DNA of 64,000 nucleotides from Symbiodinium microadriaticum (GCA_001939145.1 LSRX01000306.1:349339-413338); one strand, 5' to 3'; positions 19,695 through 30,894 are shown, counted from the stretch's first letter. Notes: generated by a model from the sequence alone, not told the origin. Numbers and translations: made by a program.

Positions 19695-20284
19695 CCACCA
19701 CACCACCCACCACCCAGCATCCACCAACACCCACCAGCACCCACCGGCACCCACCAGCACCCACCAGCACCCACCCGGTCCCACCAGCACCCACCAGCAC
19801 CCACCAGCACCCACCAGCACCGACCAGCCACCGACCAGCCACCGACCAGCCACCGNNNNNNNNNNNNNNNNNNNNNNNNNNNNNNNNNNNNNNNNNNNNN
19901 NNNNNNNNNNNNNNNNNNNNNNNNNNNNNNNNNNNNNNNNNNNNNNNNNNNNNNNNNNNNNNNNNNNNNNNNNNNNNNNNNNNNNNNNNNNNNNNNNNNN
20001 NNNNNNNNNNNNNNNNNNNNNNNNNNNNNNNNNNNNNNNNNNNNNNNNNNNNNNNNNNNNNNNNNNNNNNNNNNNNNNNNNNNNNNNNNNNNNNNNNNNN
20101 NNNNNNNNNNNNNNNNNNNNNNNNNNNNNNNNNNNNNNNNNNNNNNNNNNNNNNNNNNNNNNNNNNNNNNNNNNNNNNNNNNNNNNNNNNNNNNNNNNNN
20201 NNNNNNNNNNNNNNNNNNNNNNNNNNNNNNNNNNNNNNNNNNNNACCACCACCCACCACCCACCACCACCCACCACCACCAAGA
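19695..20284. repeat. CCACCAGCAC minisatellite containing an assembly gap
   Basis: The left flank (about 19697-19855) is made of CACCCACCAGCACC and CGACCAGCCAC units. The right flank (20245-20282) is CCACCACCACC. Frames through the gap are not genes. Confidence 0.85.
19856..20244. other. Assembly gap, 389 N
   Basis: A continuous run of N inside the minisatellite. Its length is probably an estimate. Confidence 0.99.
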
Positions 20285-20680
20285 GGGCTGTCGAAGAAGA
20301 GCTGAGCAGCAGCAGTAGCAGCAGCAGCAGTAAGTACGCGTCCGTCGTGTGTTATGATGTAGAATAACAGTACCAACATTGGCATTGGCAGTACAGTCGT
20401 TGCTGTTTTTGTCAAGGAAGAGGGCGGCGCACCTGGAAGCAGCGCGTGAGGCTGCCCAGGAGAAGGCGCTGCTATTTGTAGGGTCGTGGCTGGCTAAGGG
20501 AGGATTTTTCCCCGGATTCCGAGACTGCGGTCAGATCTCAAGGCCCAGGCCATGGAATCAAGCGCAACAGAGAAAGGGTTGGAGCGAAGCACTTCAGTTT
20601 CGGGATGTTCTTTCGCAGAAGCCGGACATCCTGGCTTTAGGCGACACACACACACACGTCTGCAACTGCCCCAACTAAGA
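20285..20680 (+). CDS. Coding-like exon candidate beside the gap, unknown
   Basis: A plus frame from about 20379 to TAA at 20676-20678 encodes an Ala/Glu-rich helical part (RKRAAHLEAAREAAQEKALL) followed by LFVGSWLAKGG. Just upstream another frame encodes AVEEELSSSSSSSSSKYASV over an AGC repeat. No ATG at the expected start. It may be an exon whose partners lie in the gap. No family recognised. Confidence 0.22.
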
Positions 20681-20744
20681 CGGCATGAACGTTGAATCTC
20701 AGGTTCGACGCGTAGATAGGAGTAGTCCACCTCTTGGTCTATTT

Positions 20745-20798
20745 CTCTCCCTCTCTCGCTCCTCTCACCGCTCGGGTCTCTCTCTTGTGAGTCTCTCG

Positions 20799-20834
<36 letters not shown>

Positions 20835-20835
20835 C
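20745..20835. repeat. CT-rich tract
   Basis: TCTCTC runs, densest at 20798-20831. Confidence 0.85.
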
Positions 20836-21439
20836 CTTCCCCATTTCGTACGTAGTTACAGCCAGGTCCAGCCTGAAAACCTGTGCCATGTATCATTTTC
20901 GGCAACTAGCGCAGTGGTCTCAAGGTTTCCCAAAACAGCTTGCGCAATTTCCATCCCTAGCTGCAGACAAGACAAGATTCTGCATGTGATTTGTTTGCGG
21001 GGGACTCAATGCGCCTGCGCAGGGATCCGAACCGCCTGTCGGCCCCCCGTACCTTCGGCCACGTCCTTGGTCTTGTACGGCTCCGAAGAGCGCTGACATG
21101 ATGGTCGTGATGAAAGCAATGATCGTGCCCGCGACGACTATTGGAAAGCCGGTGCAAAATCGGAGGAGTAACGAGCTTGGGCAGCTCGGTGGTCGATGCC
21201 ATCGTCGTGGAAGTACTTGTACGAGTGACAGCAGGCGTTGCAGCTGTTGCTTTCGCTACTGATGCTGCGACTGATTGATGACGACAACGTCGCCATGGGC
21301 GCTACCACCACTGGTGTGCTGCTGTATGCCAGCTAATTACAAGTTCCGTGTCGCTGTCGTTGCTGCCGCCTTGTATGTTTGACGATCGGGATGCTCTGTT
21401 GAGAACTGTTGTGTCTGGCCACCACTAGCACAACCTGCC

Positions 21440-21627
21440 GCTCGCACTTTTGATACCACTACCACTACCACTTACCACTCTCAATAACACTGCTACGGCT
21501 AGCCGTGCTCAGACTCTTTCTACGACTATTGCAACTAGCATTACCTACCTCTGCCACACACCACCACCACTGCTACTATCACGCTGCCGCCGCCACTTCG
21601 CTGCTACTACTAGTACTGCTGCTGCTG

Positions 21628-21664
<37 letters not shown>

Positions 21665-21700
21665 TACTACTACTACTACTATTACTGCTACCACCGCCGG
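21440..21700. repeat. CTA/CTG/CCA triplet-rich region
   Basis: Interrupted ACC/ACT/CTA triplets, with a purer CTA run at about 21628-21688. Leu- or Thr-rich ORFs here are simple-sequence artefacts. Confidence 0.85.
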
Positions 21701-21719
21701 CGCGCGAGCATTCTGAGGC

Positions 21720-22290
21720 GTGCGCGGGGCAGCCGTGGGAGGCTTGCAGCACCTTCGTCACTGCAAATGCTTGGGCAGTGCAAGTGCGAAAGTGGGGCAA
21801 CATAGAAAAAATCGGCAGCTCTATACACATGTACTGTAGGCGGTACGTAGTTTTATCTTGCTGAAACTGGTTCGGAAGTGCTAGACCTTATTTTCTTTGC
21901 ATTCTGGCACATTGGCACATGGGTAGGCTTGTAGATCTGTTAACTCGGTCAAAAAATATTCTGAGACGATGGATTGCCTGGTACAGGACGGCTTCCTCCC
22001 CGAATGTGTTGCCATAAGGCAGGTCGGGACCTGTGAAAGTCTGCTCATATGAGAAGAGTATGTGCCAAAAAGTGAAGTGGAGCGAGGTCCTCAGATGATG
22101 GAGTGTGAGCTTGAGCCCAGCAATCTGAAATGTCTACCCTCCATATTATTACTGCGGCCACTGCGCGGCAGGAGTAGCGAGTCTTGGCTTGTATCCTGCA
22201 TTGATAAGCCATTAAGCATCTGTTCCTGGTCCTGTTGCTTTTGTGGAGGGGTTCTGTCCACTTGAGAGTGGATTGCAAACGGAAGCCGTC
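21720..22290. other. No supported gene
   Basis: Short frames only. Confidence 0.3.
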
Positions 22291-22292
22291 TG

Positions 22293-22599
22293 TTGGCGAA
22301 TTGCCTAGCGGGACCTTTCTACTATGCAGTGAGTCGGGCAGCTGGCGAAGTTCATGCAGTCAAAGTCTTGATTTCTAGCGGTCAGCTGCTCAACTCTTCA
22401 CTACGATGGCAACTTGGAGAAGGGATCCCTTGCAAACTATGCAGTGAGGTGTGCAGAGTCATCTGCAGTCGCAGCATCCATTATCATACAGCCCAAACCT
22501 TTTTCCTTTTTGCCGGTGGCTGGTGGTAGGTCTTTTGACATCACTTTCGATGTTGTGCTGCAGAGGTTCGCCTCGCAGTGCGCGCCAGGATGGCTTTGA
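22293..22599 (+). CDS. Two coding-like frames in series (possible exons), unknown
   Basis: Frame one (about 22293-22410) encodes LANCLAGPFYYAVSRAAGE followed by VHAVKVLISSGQLLNSSLRW. Frame two (about 22414-22599, TGA end) encodes NYAVRCAESSAVAASIIIQP and then PVAGGRSFDITFDVVLQRF. Both read like folded-protein sequence and follow each other with a shift of frame, as two exons or a frameshifted gene would. No start codon or family could be fixed. Confidence 0.28.
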
Positions 22600-23500
22600 A
22601 TTTGACCCTTGTTACAGAAACTGTGCCAAGATGCAAATCTGATTGCCTCTGCGGAATGGAGTAGGAAATTTGAGACTTGTAGCTGAGTCGCGGGATGTTA
22701 GGGCACAAGCGACTTGCATCTTCGCAGCTGATTGTCTAGACATCACCACGCGGCTGGCTAGGCGTTGATGCCAGGTGCCAGCTCGCAACAGCTGCCGCGC
22801 TGCAATCGCTCGAAGGGAGCCCTCCGTAGCCCTCAAGCGAGAGCTTCGCAAGCACACCTGAAGCCCGGAAGCCACTGCAAGCCACTGCAAGCCACTGCAA
22901 GTGCAAGCTGCTTTTGAGTTGCGCCGCTCCGCTCTTCAGAGCAGTTCCAGCGCGGTGGCTTTCCGGATCTGGGGACGCATCTGGCCCGCTTGGCACCGCC
23001 TGCAAGTCCAGCGGAGTTCTTGCCGAGCAGGATCGGACGACCGCTGCAGCTGCAAAGCTCTGCAAAGCACCTTCGCTCGGGCCCCTTGGCCGTAAACGTG
23101 CCCTGGGGCCCCCCCACTTGCCCAGCTTGCAGTCGACCAAGCCGCCAGACAAGCACAGGATTCAGCACGAGACATCCGCGAGGAAGCCCCATTAAAAAAA
23201 GGGGAGCAAAATAAAGAGTATATCCATAAACTCACTAATCCTCAGCATCGATGGATGTCGGGCTCGTGCCCCACTGAGTGGGCAGAGGACCCTCGCCCTC
23301 TTAGAAAGGTGGCAATGTTCCTTTGGGCACTGCGCGCAACGACGCCCACCCCGTCACTTCCCTTGAGAACCCGCCGATGGCCTGGGCCGCTCCTGGGCCA
23401 GCCCGGCCGCTTCTCGGGGAACGGTTTTTTTCATCGTTTTGAAATCCAGGCCGGCCATGCAGAGGCTTCACAAGGGCCGCCGTCGAGCTGAGCGAAGTCC
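22600..23500. other. No clear gene; short direct repeat at 22869-22908
   Basis: AGCCACTGCA is repeated three times with an 11-bp period at 22869-22905. Several GC-rich frames are open on both strands, none convincing. Confidence 0.3.
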
Positions 23501-23560
23501 CACCTAAACCCAAGGCACCTTTGCAACATATGGCAACCAAAAAAACCCACGGAGACAGTC

Positions 23561-23860
23561 TTGTGTCTTTCTCAAACTGCCTTCTACCCCGTCTTGGGTG
23601 CCGGTGTGGACACCTCGGCGGTCCCCAGGCCCTGCGTTGGAACCCTGGTTTGCCACTCTGCCATGCCTCTCTTCCAGCCTCACCAGTTGTCGCCACTAAA
23701 ACCAAGACTCTCGGCCCTCTTCTTCAACACTGGTGTGTCCTTTTTGGCTTCGAGGTGCTTGGAACAAATAGGCATGGGCGCGCAAGATCGATTCAACTTC
23801 AGCAGTGTGCACATTGAGAACCCAAGCAGCCCGGATGGTGCTCTCACTGAGATTTACTGA
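23561..23860 (+). CDS. Coding-like exon candidate, 99 codons, unknown
   Basis: The frame begins without ATG and ends TGA at 23858-23860. It encodes LGAGVDTSAVPRPCVGTLVC, then LSALFFNTGVSFLASRCLEQ, and a hydrophilic tail with an N-glycosylation sequon (NFSSVHIENPSSPDGALTE). Composition suggests a real last exon, but no domain is recognised and upstream exons were not found. Confidence 0.28.
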   Translation: MCLSQTAFYPVLGAGVDTSAVPRPCVGTLVCHSAMPLFQPHQLSPLKPRLSALFFNTGVSFLASRCLEQIGMGAQDRFNFSSVHIENPSSPDGALTEIY

Positions 23861-23869
23861 GACAACATG

Positions 23870-24600
23870 GGGACAGTCCAACAGCTGTTGGGCAGAAATC
23901 CGGGCAGCCTGGATCCTGGATGCCTGGAGTCAGCAATCCAGATTAGCAGGTTTCTCCATGAGATGATCAGTTATCTGGATCTTTTGGCCAATATTTTGGC
24001 ATCTGCTTGCGTCACGCCGACTGGCACTTGAATGAGTTTAGAGACTTTGGAATCATCGGTTACTAGGCCAAGCAGCTGTGAGGCCATGTACTGTAGGGGG
24101 CGGGGGTGCGAGTAGGCTTTCCTTGCGAAGCAGACACGCTGATATCTTCAGTGCAGATTCCACAAAGATGCTGGGATTCCGATCCCATATGTACGAGAAG
24201 GGTTGCTTGCATGGCCCTAGTATACAATTGGCGTACACACCGCAGCCCAAGCTGGCTAGCTCTGCAACCCTTCTCAAGAGTTTGCGCTGCTGGCTGGCAC
24301 GCGGCCGAGCGATGATTGATGAGCTGGATCTGACTTAGGTTCTCTGTCTCGAACGCTTCGGGCCTTCCAGCAGTTGCGCTGTATAGCTTTCGAGACGGTT
24401 CCGGTAGGGAGCGTGGCTCAAGATGCAGTGCGGGCTAGAATAACTTGTCGCATCAGGCTATGATGTGTCCCCGCAGGCTGCAGTATCCAAGGTAAACCTG
24501 AAGGTGTTCCTGTCATTGTTAATTTCTGCTCGTTGCTACTGCCATATTCCCAAAGTTACGATGTTGAAGGTAGAGCGAGCACTCTCGTCACTGCCACCGC
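23870..24600. other. No supported gene
   Basis: Short frames only. Confidence 0.3.
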
Positions 24601-24627
24601 CGCATCATGAGTAAGCATCCTCTGCGG

Positions 24628-24676
<49 letters not shown>

Positions 24677-24695
24677 GCTACTACTACTACTACTG

Positions 24696-24739
<44 letters not shown>

Positions 24740-24788
24740 GCTACTACTACTACTACTGCTACTACTACTACTACTACTACTACTACTG

Positions 24789-24837
<49 letters not shown>

Positions 24838-24838
24838 G
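24628..24838. repeat. (CTA)n microsatellite, about 210 bp
   Basis: About 70 CTA/ACT triplets with several GCT interruptions. This is the longest microsatellite in the window. Poly-Tyr and poly-Val frames are artefacts. Confidence 0.95.
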
Positions 24839-25182
24839 AGCAGTTCAGCGCATGCTACGGGATCTGAGCGACAAGCTGAGTCGAGATACATAGCATATGC
24901 AAAACATCAGTTCGTCAGGTGTTTAGGACCGGGTGAATGTAAATCGCAGCATCTGACTTGTGCACGCTTTGTACCGCAACAACATCCTGTTGCTCTCTGA
25001 TTTGTGACCGCCATTTTCTGCTGGAGACTGATCACGCTCGTGTTTGCTGTCGCTGGGATGAGACATTGCGAAGCAGGACAAGACACAATCACGCCTAGGT
25101 TGCAATCACGAACCCTTCTGCTCTTTTGCTGGGTGCCCTGACCTACCCTTGAGACGGTCTGAAAACTCGGGCGAGTGCTCGG

Positions 25183-26022
25183 GTGGTAGGGCGCTTGCTG
25201 TTGGATCGTGTGATTTTTGATGTATGTGCTGTTTGCTGCACTGGGCTGGCGACCAGATCAGCACCAGTGCCAGGGCTCGAGATCATTCGTGTTTCTGCCG
25301 CAAGACATATACCACCAAATGCGGTGGTCTTGCTTGTGGCTTTCAATGGGGACTTGCCCCTCGGCCTTCAGCAGAAGCAGGCGCACCTTTTCCTGTTGCT
25401 CATTGCTCCCACATGCAGCTCCCCAGTGCATCATTCAGGACATCGAAGCTGGCATTGCGCAAGGGTCGTGTAGTTCTTACGCCCTAGGTCACAGCTGCAG
25501 GACATGCACGCGTCCCCTTGACAGTCTTCCCGGAACATTCCGACAGGGATGGCAGTCATGCGAGATGCACGAATTCAACGGACGGGATTGTTTAAAGAGA
25601 TCCGACCCAGCCTTCATCCCTTTTTTCGAGCTCTGCCCGTTGAGTGCGTAGACTACTATGTGGCTCTGAGACCAAGTTGAGCTGTCCGCGAAAAGAGGAA
25701 GCGACTCGGGATCCGCTCATGCCAGAATGTGGCAGCCTACACATGCCTTCAGCTTGCATGTCATCTCAACCTGACCCGATACCTCAGAAAGCAGGTCGTG
25801 CAAATTCCCAACCCCTCAGGTGCATTCAGGTGCCATACAGCAGCAATCGGCAGCAGGTTCTGGGAGGTAGGCGTGCTAACGCCAGCAATTTGTTGTGCCG
25901 GAGATGTGCATGCCAGCATGAGTTGCGGCAAAGTGACGGCCTCGGAGAAGGTTGCAGAAAGCAGTGGCGTGCCTTCTCACAGCGATTCCAAGGCTGTGAT
26001 CTTGAGAGAAAGTGTGAGTTGA
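25183..26022 (+). CDS. Coding-like segments, unknown; one weakly resembles a PTS EIIA type-2 domain
   Basis: The segment at 25183-25473 encodes TGLATRSAPVPGLEI and, 12 residues later, VVLLVAFNGDLPLGLQQKQA followed by HLFLLLIAP. The order GxA-x-PGL, a hydrophobic strand, and then HLxFLLxAP recalls the EIIA type-2 fold of the phosphotransferase system, but the phospho-acceptor His expected in the first block is absent. A second segment at 25729-26022 encodes HLNLTRYLRKQVVQIPNPSG and VTASEKVAESSGVPSHSDSK. Both may be exons of one plus-strand gene. No start codon or splice joins were resolved and chance similarity is quite likely. Confidence 0.22.
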
Positions 26023-26340
26023 CTAGGCTGCCGCCCGGTCGCTCAGCACAGGCTTCATGAGAGATGGCGAGCGTATGGGTATAAGCTTCAAGTCGACGCA
26101 GTGATCTGCTTCGTCGTGCATGCAGTATCTCGAGCATGGCACAGGCAACTCGCAGTGATGTGGGCCACTTGACGGGTCCGAGGCTGAAGTTCTGCAACGC
26201 TTGCGAAGGCTAATGATGCACATACTCTTCCTAAACCTACCGTCAGGTTAGCGCTTTCAAGCCATGAACGTGCAGAACGATGCAGGCAAGGAGAGCTTGA
26301 AGGAATCTGCCGGTGCTCTGGTCTTGACATATTGCGGACT

Positions 26341-26795
26341 ATGACTCAGTTGGCTTTGGGATCCAGGATCATCACTGCATCATGCATGCAGCATGCATTC
26401 ATCCTGACCTCCTTCGTGCACGAGTTGCAGAACCTCCCAAGATACCACATGACCCCTTATGCCGAGCTGGACAGTTGGCAGCCTCCGTTAGAATCCGTTA
26501 GAAGCGCATCCAATGCTTCGCCATGGTTGGCCCGGGGCCAGGCAAAGCCGTGACAGAGCTGCAGCTTTAGAGCGTGGGAGAGCAGGAAGACGGGAGGGTC
26601 GACACCCGACCACTGACGGGGTTCTCTTTCTAATTTCAGAACATGTCTGGAGCCGCCGCTTCAAAGCCAGCTCATCCCAGCTCCTGGTGCGGGACATCCT
26701 CTTCTTGCTGCTGCTTTTCGCCGTGCCAACCGGAGCTTTCCTCTGTGCCTTCGACCGACGCCTGGCTGCGACAGGGACACCTTCCAGGCTAGAGA
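26341..26795 (+). CDS. Candidate two-exon membrane-protein gene, unknown
   Basis: ATG at 26341 opens about 50 codons that read as protein (ASCMQHAFILTSFVHELQNL, then PRYHMTPYAELDSWQPPLE). After an acceptor-like TTCTAATTTCAG ending at 26640, the next stretch encodes VWSRRFKASSSQLLVRDILF and LLLLFAVPTGAFLCAFDRRL, with an obvious membrane span, to about 26790. Orientation and spacing fit one gene, but the donor of the first exon was not fixed. No family recognised. Confidence 0.3.
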
Positions 26796-26829
26796 GAGCC
26801 CCTGGGCAGTTCTCCTTGCCCATTTTGTT

Positions 26830-27460
26830 CTTTCCTTTTCTTGTTGTCTCTCCCTCTCTCTCTCGCGCTTTCTGTCTGTCTTTCTTTCCGTCTTTCGGTA
26901 CTGCAGACGCCATTAGGAACCCCAAGGTACGTACGCACCTGCTTGTACGTAATGGGGAGTGGGGTGGGGGTGGGTGCGCATGTGCGTATGTACGTGCGCG
27001 CGTATACCTACTTGTATGTACGTCTGCGACACGATATATAGATAACCGACGTAAGATGGTACCCCTACCAACTACCTCCGGAATGGCTACAAATGGTCAC
27101 GCGCTCCGCGGCTCACCACCGCCCCTGACCATGTACGTATGACCCCCGGTGTCAAACCTCAAGGCACACACATAGCTGACAGAGCTCCCCCAGTCCTATT
27201 CATTCGGACTCCCGTGGCCAGCTCGGCCGATTGTGGCAACCAGGCTCCTGTTGCGTCGGATTTGGGTTCCCGTTACGCCCTGCACCCGTCCTTGCTTACC
27301 CCCAGCCCTGGGTTCTTACTGCATTAGGAACCCTCAGATACGCACCATACATACGTCCCCCCCCTCCGCCAGGCATGGAGTACCTATGTATGAGAACCGA
27401 GAGCAACACGCATGATGGACGTATGGCATGGGCCATCCGGAATCCTAGCTGACGTCGCCA
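26830..27460. other. CT-rich tract and direct repeats, no gene
   Basis: A pyrimidine-rich run (26846-26895) is followed by TACGTACG words and by a phrase occurring twice, GCATTAGGAACCC-like, at about 26911 and 27321, suggesting an old duplication of short sequence. Frames are unconvincing. Confidence 0.3.
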
Positions 27461-27693
27461 CTATTGTGTGCCTTTGGTGTGCGTGATCTACTTGACTGAG
27501 GAACGCTGGCAGCTACGCTTGTTGCCAGCAGCCACTTCTTTGCATCAGGGTCCTCACGTTTTGCACTCTAGGACGTGTTCCTTCATCCTCATGGGTTTGC
27601 TTCCTTCCTGTTCGTGCCGAGCTGTTGGTGGTTGATGGTCAGGGCTCAGACTCGGTGTTTCTCGTCGAACCTCTTGCAAGCCCAGCTGTGCTT

Positions 27694-28308
27694 TCAGTGG
27701 AACGAACGGCAGGCTTGATATCGCTGGCCATCGAGCTGTATCGACAGAGGACTGTCTAGATGGGACAGCCCTTCCACCGGCAAGTTAGTCTCCGCAGTCT
27801 GCTGAAGCCTGACAGGAAGCGCTGCCTGCCGTACCCCGTGTATCTGGTCTTGGTCTATGCTGCTCGGTTTTTTGCAGGAGGCGCCGCCCTTGCTCGAAGT
27901 TGCAGGAAGTTTTGGACCATGCCTTGGCGAGGAAACTGAAGTTTTGATTGTTTGTCGTCCCGGAAGCGGGAAGTGTAGTGTCTCAGATCTGCACATGCCC
28001 CTCAGTTTCTGGCGATGGCACCTGTCCAGCTTTTGTCCACTTTCTTTCCACCACTGCCGCTGAGGCTGTGCAGATCCTTTGTTGCCTCCCGTCTCTGCAC
28101 AGCAGCTTGAGTCTAGCAGCTTGATCCTGATGGCTTGAACTGCTGGACGTGCGCTTTCATCTCCAATGGCAGAGTGTGTACAACTTGTTTGTGGCCAGGA
28201 AATCCCGAGACATGGCTCCGCGACTGCCGCGACGATTTCCATCGCAGCCCGGCTGAACGCGGCCTGAACGAGGAAGCGGCATGTAGTGGGCAGCCGGAGC
28301 TTGAGCAT
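27694..28308 (-). CDS. Hypothetical protein, 204 aa, possible organelle-targeting N-terminus
   Basis: ATG at 28308 and a stop at 27694-27696. The N-terminus (MLKLRLPTTCRFLVQAAFSR) is basic and lacks acidic residues for about 23 positions, as mitochondrial presequences do. The rest is hydrophilic and rich in Gln, Ser and Lys, with Cys scattered, and has no recognised domain. A shorter plus-strand frame (27857-28063) overlaps. Strand is uncertain; the ORF length is the main argument. Confidence 0.3.
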   Translation of the reverse strand: MLKLRLPTTCRFLVQAAFSRAAMEIVAAVAEPCLGISWPQTSCTHSAIGDESARPAVQAIRIKLLDSSCCAETGGNKGSAQPQRQWWKESGQKLDRCHRQKLRGMCRSETLHFPLPGRQTIKTSVSSPRHGPKLPATSSKGGASCKKPSSIDQDQIHGVRQAALPVRLQQTAETNLPVEGLSHLDSPLSIQLDGQRYQACRSFH

Positions 28309-28685
28309 GGTACCTTGCTGTACAGGTACATGACCGGCAGGCGTCTAACTAGCCACTCTTCCTGTAATCACTCCCAGGCGCAGCAGCCACTTCGAGTGTA
28401 CGATTGCGGTTGTCGTTACCCGTTGCCACATCAAAGCAGTCCCTGTGTTCGTGGTGAGCACCGCCGCCTGAGATGTGGAAGTCCGCTCTGAATCGCTCTG
28501 AGGTCATGGCAGCGCACAACGAGCATCAGCTCTTTGGATTCGAAACTTCGAGCAGAAGTTGTAGTAGTCATGTTGGCAGCAATGGCAGCAGCTGTCCAAA
28601 CAATGACATTCGCAATGGAAAGAAGGATGCCTTGTGGTGGAACCAGCTCATTAAGTTGAGACATATGGCAGTTACAGCTCCACAC

Positions 28686-28826
28686 GATGATTGCTGCTGC
28701 AGCTGCCGTTGTCGTTGTTGTCGTTGTCATGGTCGTGGTCGTTGTGGTGGTTGTGGTTGTGGCTGTGGCTGTGGTTGTGGTTGTGGTTGTTGTAGTTCTT
28801 GTTGTTGTTGTTGTTGTTGTTGCTAC

Positions 28827-28877
<51 letters not shown>

Positions 28878-28935
28878 CGTGGTTGTGGTGGTTGTCTTCG
28901 TCGTTGTTCTTATGCTTGTTGTTGCCAGCTGCTCC
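28686..28935. repeat. GTT/GTG/GCT triplet-repeat region
   Basis: Consecutive GTT, GTG and TGG triplets, then a pure CTG/GCT run at about 28830-28874. Cys-, Val- and Leu-rich frames are artefacts. Confidence 0.9.
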
Positions 28936-29242
28936 TACCACCATGCTGCCGCTGCTCCTACCACTATGCTGCCGCTCATGCTGCTCTTCTGCCGTTGTTT
29001 TGTTGCAGTTGCCGCGCGGAAATGGTTGATGTTCTGCTTTCTTGTTTTTGTTACTGCTGGTGCTACTTGTGGTGCCGATTGTTGTCAGTGTTTTTCTTGT
29101 TGCTGTTGTTGTGAAGCAGTGCTACTATTCTTGTGACATCTGTTTGTGGTATTCACAGTGGCCATCAACATAATGTTTTTTTAGCGGTTCCGCAGTGTTG
29201 TCGTAGTGATTTGGGATCGTGATTTTTACATAGCCTTGTTAA

Positions 29243-29325
29243 GGCTAGCTCTTGTTCGAGTTCTTTTTGTAGTGCTGTTCTATGGCTAGCTCTTGTTCGA
29301 TCTCTTTGCAGTGCTTTCCTGCTTT
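29243..29325. repeat. 41-bp imperfect tandem duplication
   Basis: GGCTAGCTCTTGTTCGA starts at 29243 and again at 29284, each followed by a TCTTT...GCAGTGCT-like end. Confidence 0.7.
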
Positions 29326-29464
29326 CTTTTTGGTAGTTCCAACATCATGAGCGATGGACAAACCTTGGAAACATCCCCTCATCCCAGAACCCCGCGCATC
29401 AGACCCAATTCTCGAAGACTCGGATAATCCAGGGTTCTCCAATATTATATCGCTGCAGGTTCTG

Positions 29465-29870
29465 CGCAAGCTGAATCACTCCACAATCACGTCACTAGGA
29501 AATCGCTCCTGTTTTTGCAGGAGCTTTTAGGAGAATTTCTCCAAAAAAACATTCCAAAAAAAACCACTCCGAATCAATCCGCTGCTAGGGAAACTTCAAA
29601 TCTCCGAAATTTCAATTCTTCCTAGGAGCAGAGTGATTTTGGAATGATTCTCCTAAAATCCTTCGATTTTGATTTCAGAGTCTTGTGATTTTGGAGTGAT
29701 TCTCGTCAAATTCCTAGAAGTCCTGCAAAATCACTCCAGAATCATTCCTAGAGTGATTCGGCACAGTGGGTTTTTTAGCATCTGCAAAACCAGAATTGAT
29801 GTCCTAGATTTTGTGGTCTCTGCGAACCCAGGAGTGATTTCCTAGTGAGTCTGGAGTAATGATTAGGGGC
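29465..29870. repeat. Foldback-like sequence built of GGAGTGATT / AATCACTCC words
   Basis: AATCACTCC or near copies occur at about 29473, 29562 and 29733; GGAGTGATT or near copies at about 29630, 29650, 29695, 29753 and 29830. CCTAGGA/TCCTAG words recur between them. Direct and inverted copies alternate, so single strands could pair extensively. No ORF. It may be a decayed inverted-repeat element. Confidence 0.5.
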
Positions 29871-30426
29871 TGCTCTCTATCCGAGACGGGCCTGCTTTAA
29901 TTTTAGATTTGTCGGGAGGGGGATGGGGTTGTCTCTATCTACCACAGAGGGGATTGACTGATAGGAGCAGAAAGTTTTGCTAATTGATACATTCCAGTGC
30001 ACACTCCATCTTTTTGTCATCAATCTTCATCCAGCAATGTGGGGACAGCTGTGCTCTCAAAGGCTAGGCGGCTCTCTGCCAACGACTTGGAGGTGGTGCT
30101 TGAAACGCACGTGTAACTGAGCTGACCCAATCAGACGGCTTTACAAACGACTTGCAACCTCCCTCCAAAACACTTGCACCGCAGCTAGCCTGAAACAGAA
30201 GGCTGCCAAACAACAAACTGAAATCACTCCGAAAAACCTCCAAAACCCACCAAAAAACTAACCGGGGCATCTTCAATCTACAATGTTTTTACGAAAGCGA
30301 AATCACAAGACGGTTCGCATCCTTCATATGGTTCGCGTCCCAACACAGCCTAGGAAGCATGATTAGTGGCCTGGGGCCAATAGCAATAATCATGGTATGC
30401 AGTGCGAGGCACTGAACTACACATTT
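29871..30426. other. No supported gene
   Basis: Short frames only. Confidence 0.3.
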
Positions 30427-30894
30427 TCAGAACGAGCAAACAACCATTGGCCTAACCATCTTTTTCTGGATTGTCATAAATATCAACATTATGATGATAT
30501 GCATCTGTCCTCGCACAGTCACGGTGAACAACTTCATTGTTCTTGAGGCTACTCTGATGTGAGATGCAGCCAGAGTTTTGCCGAGGTACTTGAAGCGAAC
30601 GCCGGGCACTTAGCCTTGGAGCGTGATGCGCAATCCTTCCAGAAAGCAGCTCGGGGAGCTTAGAAGGCTCGACTCCATTATCGACAGCACTCCGCTGGAT
30701 GCGCTGGTGGAGATCATCCTTGCCCTTCGGCATTCTGCGTTCTGGTGCTTTTCTTTGCTCCTCTGCGGTTGCCATCGGAGGTGGACGACGGCAGCTCTCC
30801 ACCACTTGCACCCCTGGTGACTTCTTATAGCCTTGTGAAGCTGCACCTGGGTCAAATGCGCAGCTTGTTTTCGGATGTCTTGCATTGAAGCCAT
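30427..30894 (-). pseudogene. Possible degenerate LINE reverse-transcriptase fragment
   Basis: On the minus strand GLRITLQG, a TAA stop and then VPGVRFKYLGKTLA are read through in one frame near 30605. The block [hydrophobic]-FKYLG-x-x-[LI] after a short spacer is typical of the end of the palm/thumb region of non-LTR reverse transcriptases. The in-frame stop and the lack of the YxDD block nearby would make this a dead fragment. The evidence is a single short motif, so it may be coincidence. Confidence 0.22.

Noticed and set aside
19479-20415. Long ORFs of 200-270 codons on both strands
   Set aside because: They run through 389 N and a CCACCAGCAC minisatellite; they are artefacts of translating N and repeats.
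24405-24420. Second spliced-leader-like site (TGGCTCAAG)
   Set aside because: Only nine bases match and no intronless ORF follows; expected by chance in 64 kb.
24556-24891. Poly-Val and poly-Tyr ORFs
   Set aside because: Translations of the CTA microsatellite. The same applies to Cys/Val/Leu ORFs at 28.5-29.1 kb, Ile/Tyr ORFs at 7.4-7.7, 11.0-11.9 and 52.7-53.0 kb, and Leu/Thr ORFs at 21.4-21.8 kb.
25140-25215. Possible tRNA (GGTGGTAGGGCGC looks like an A box)
   Set aside because: No matching B box, acceptor stem or anticodon arm could be laid out. No convincing tRNA or rRNA was found in the window.
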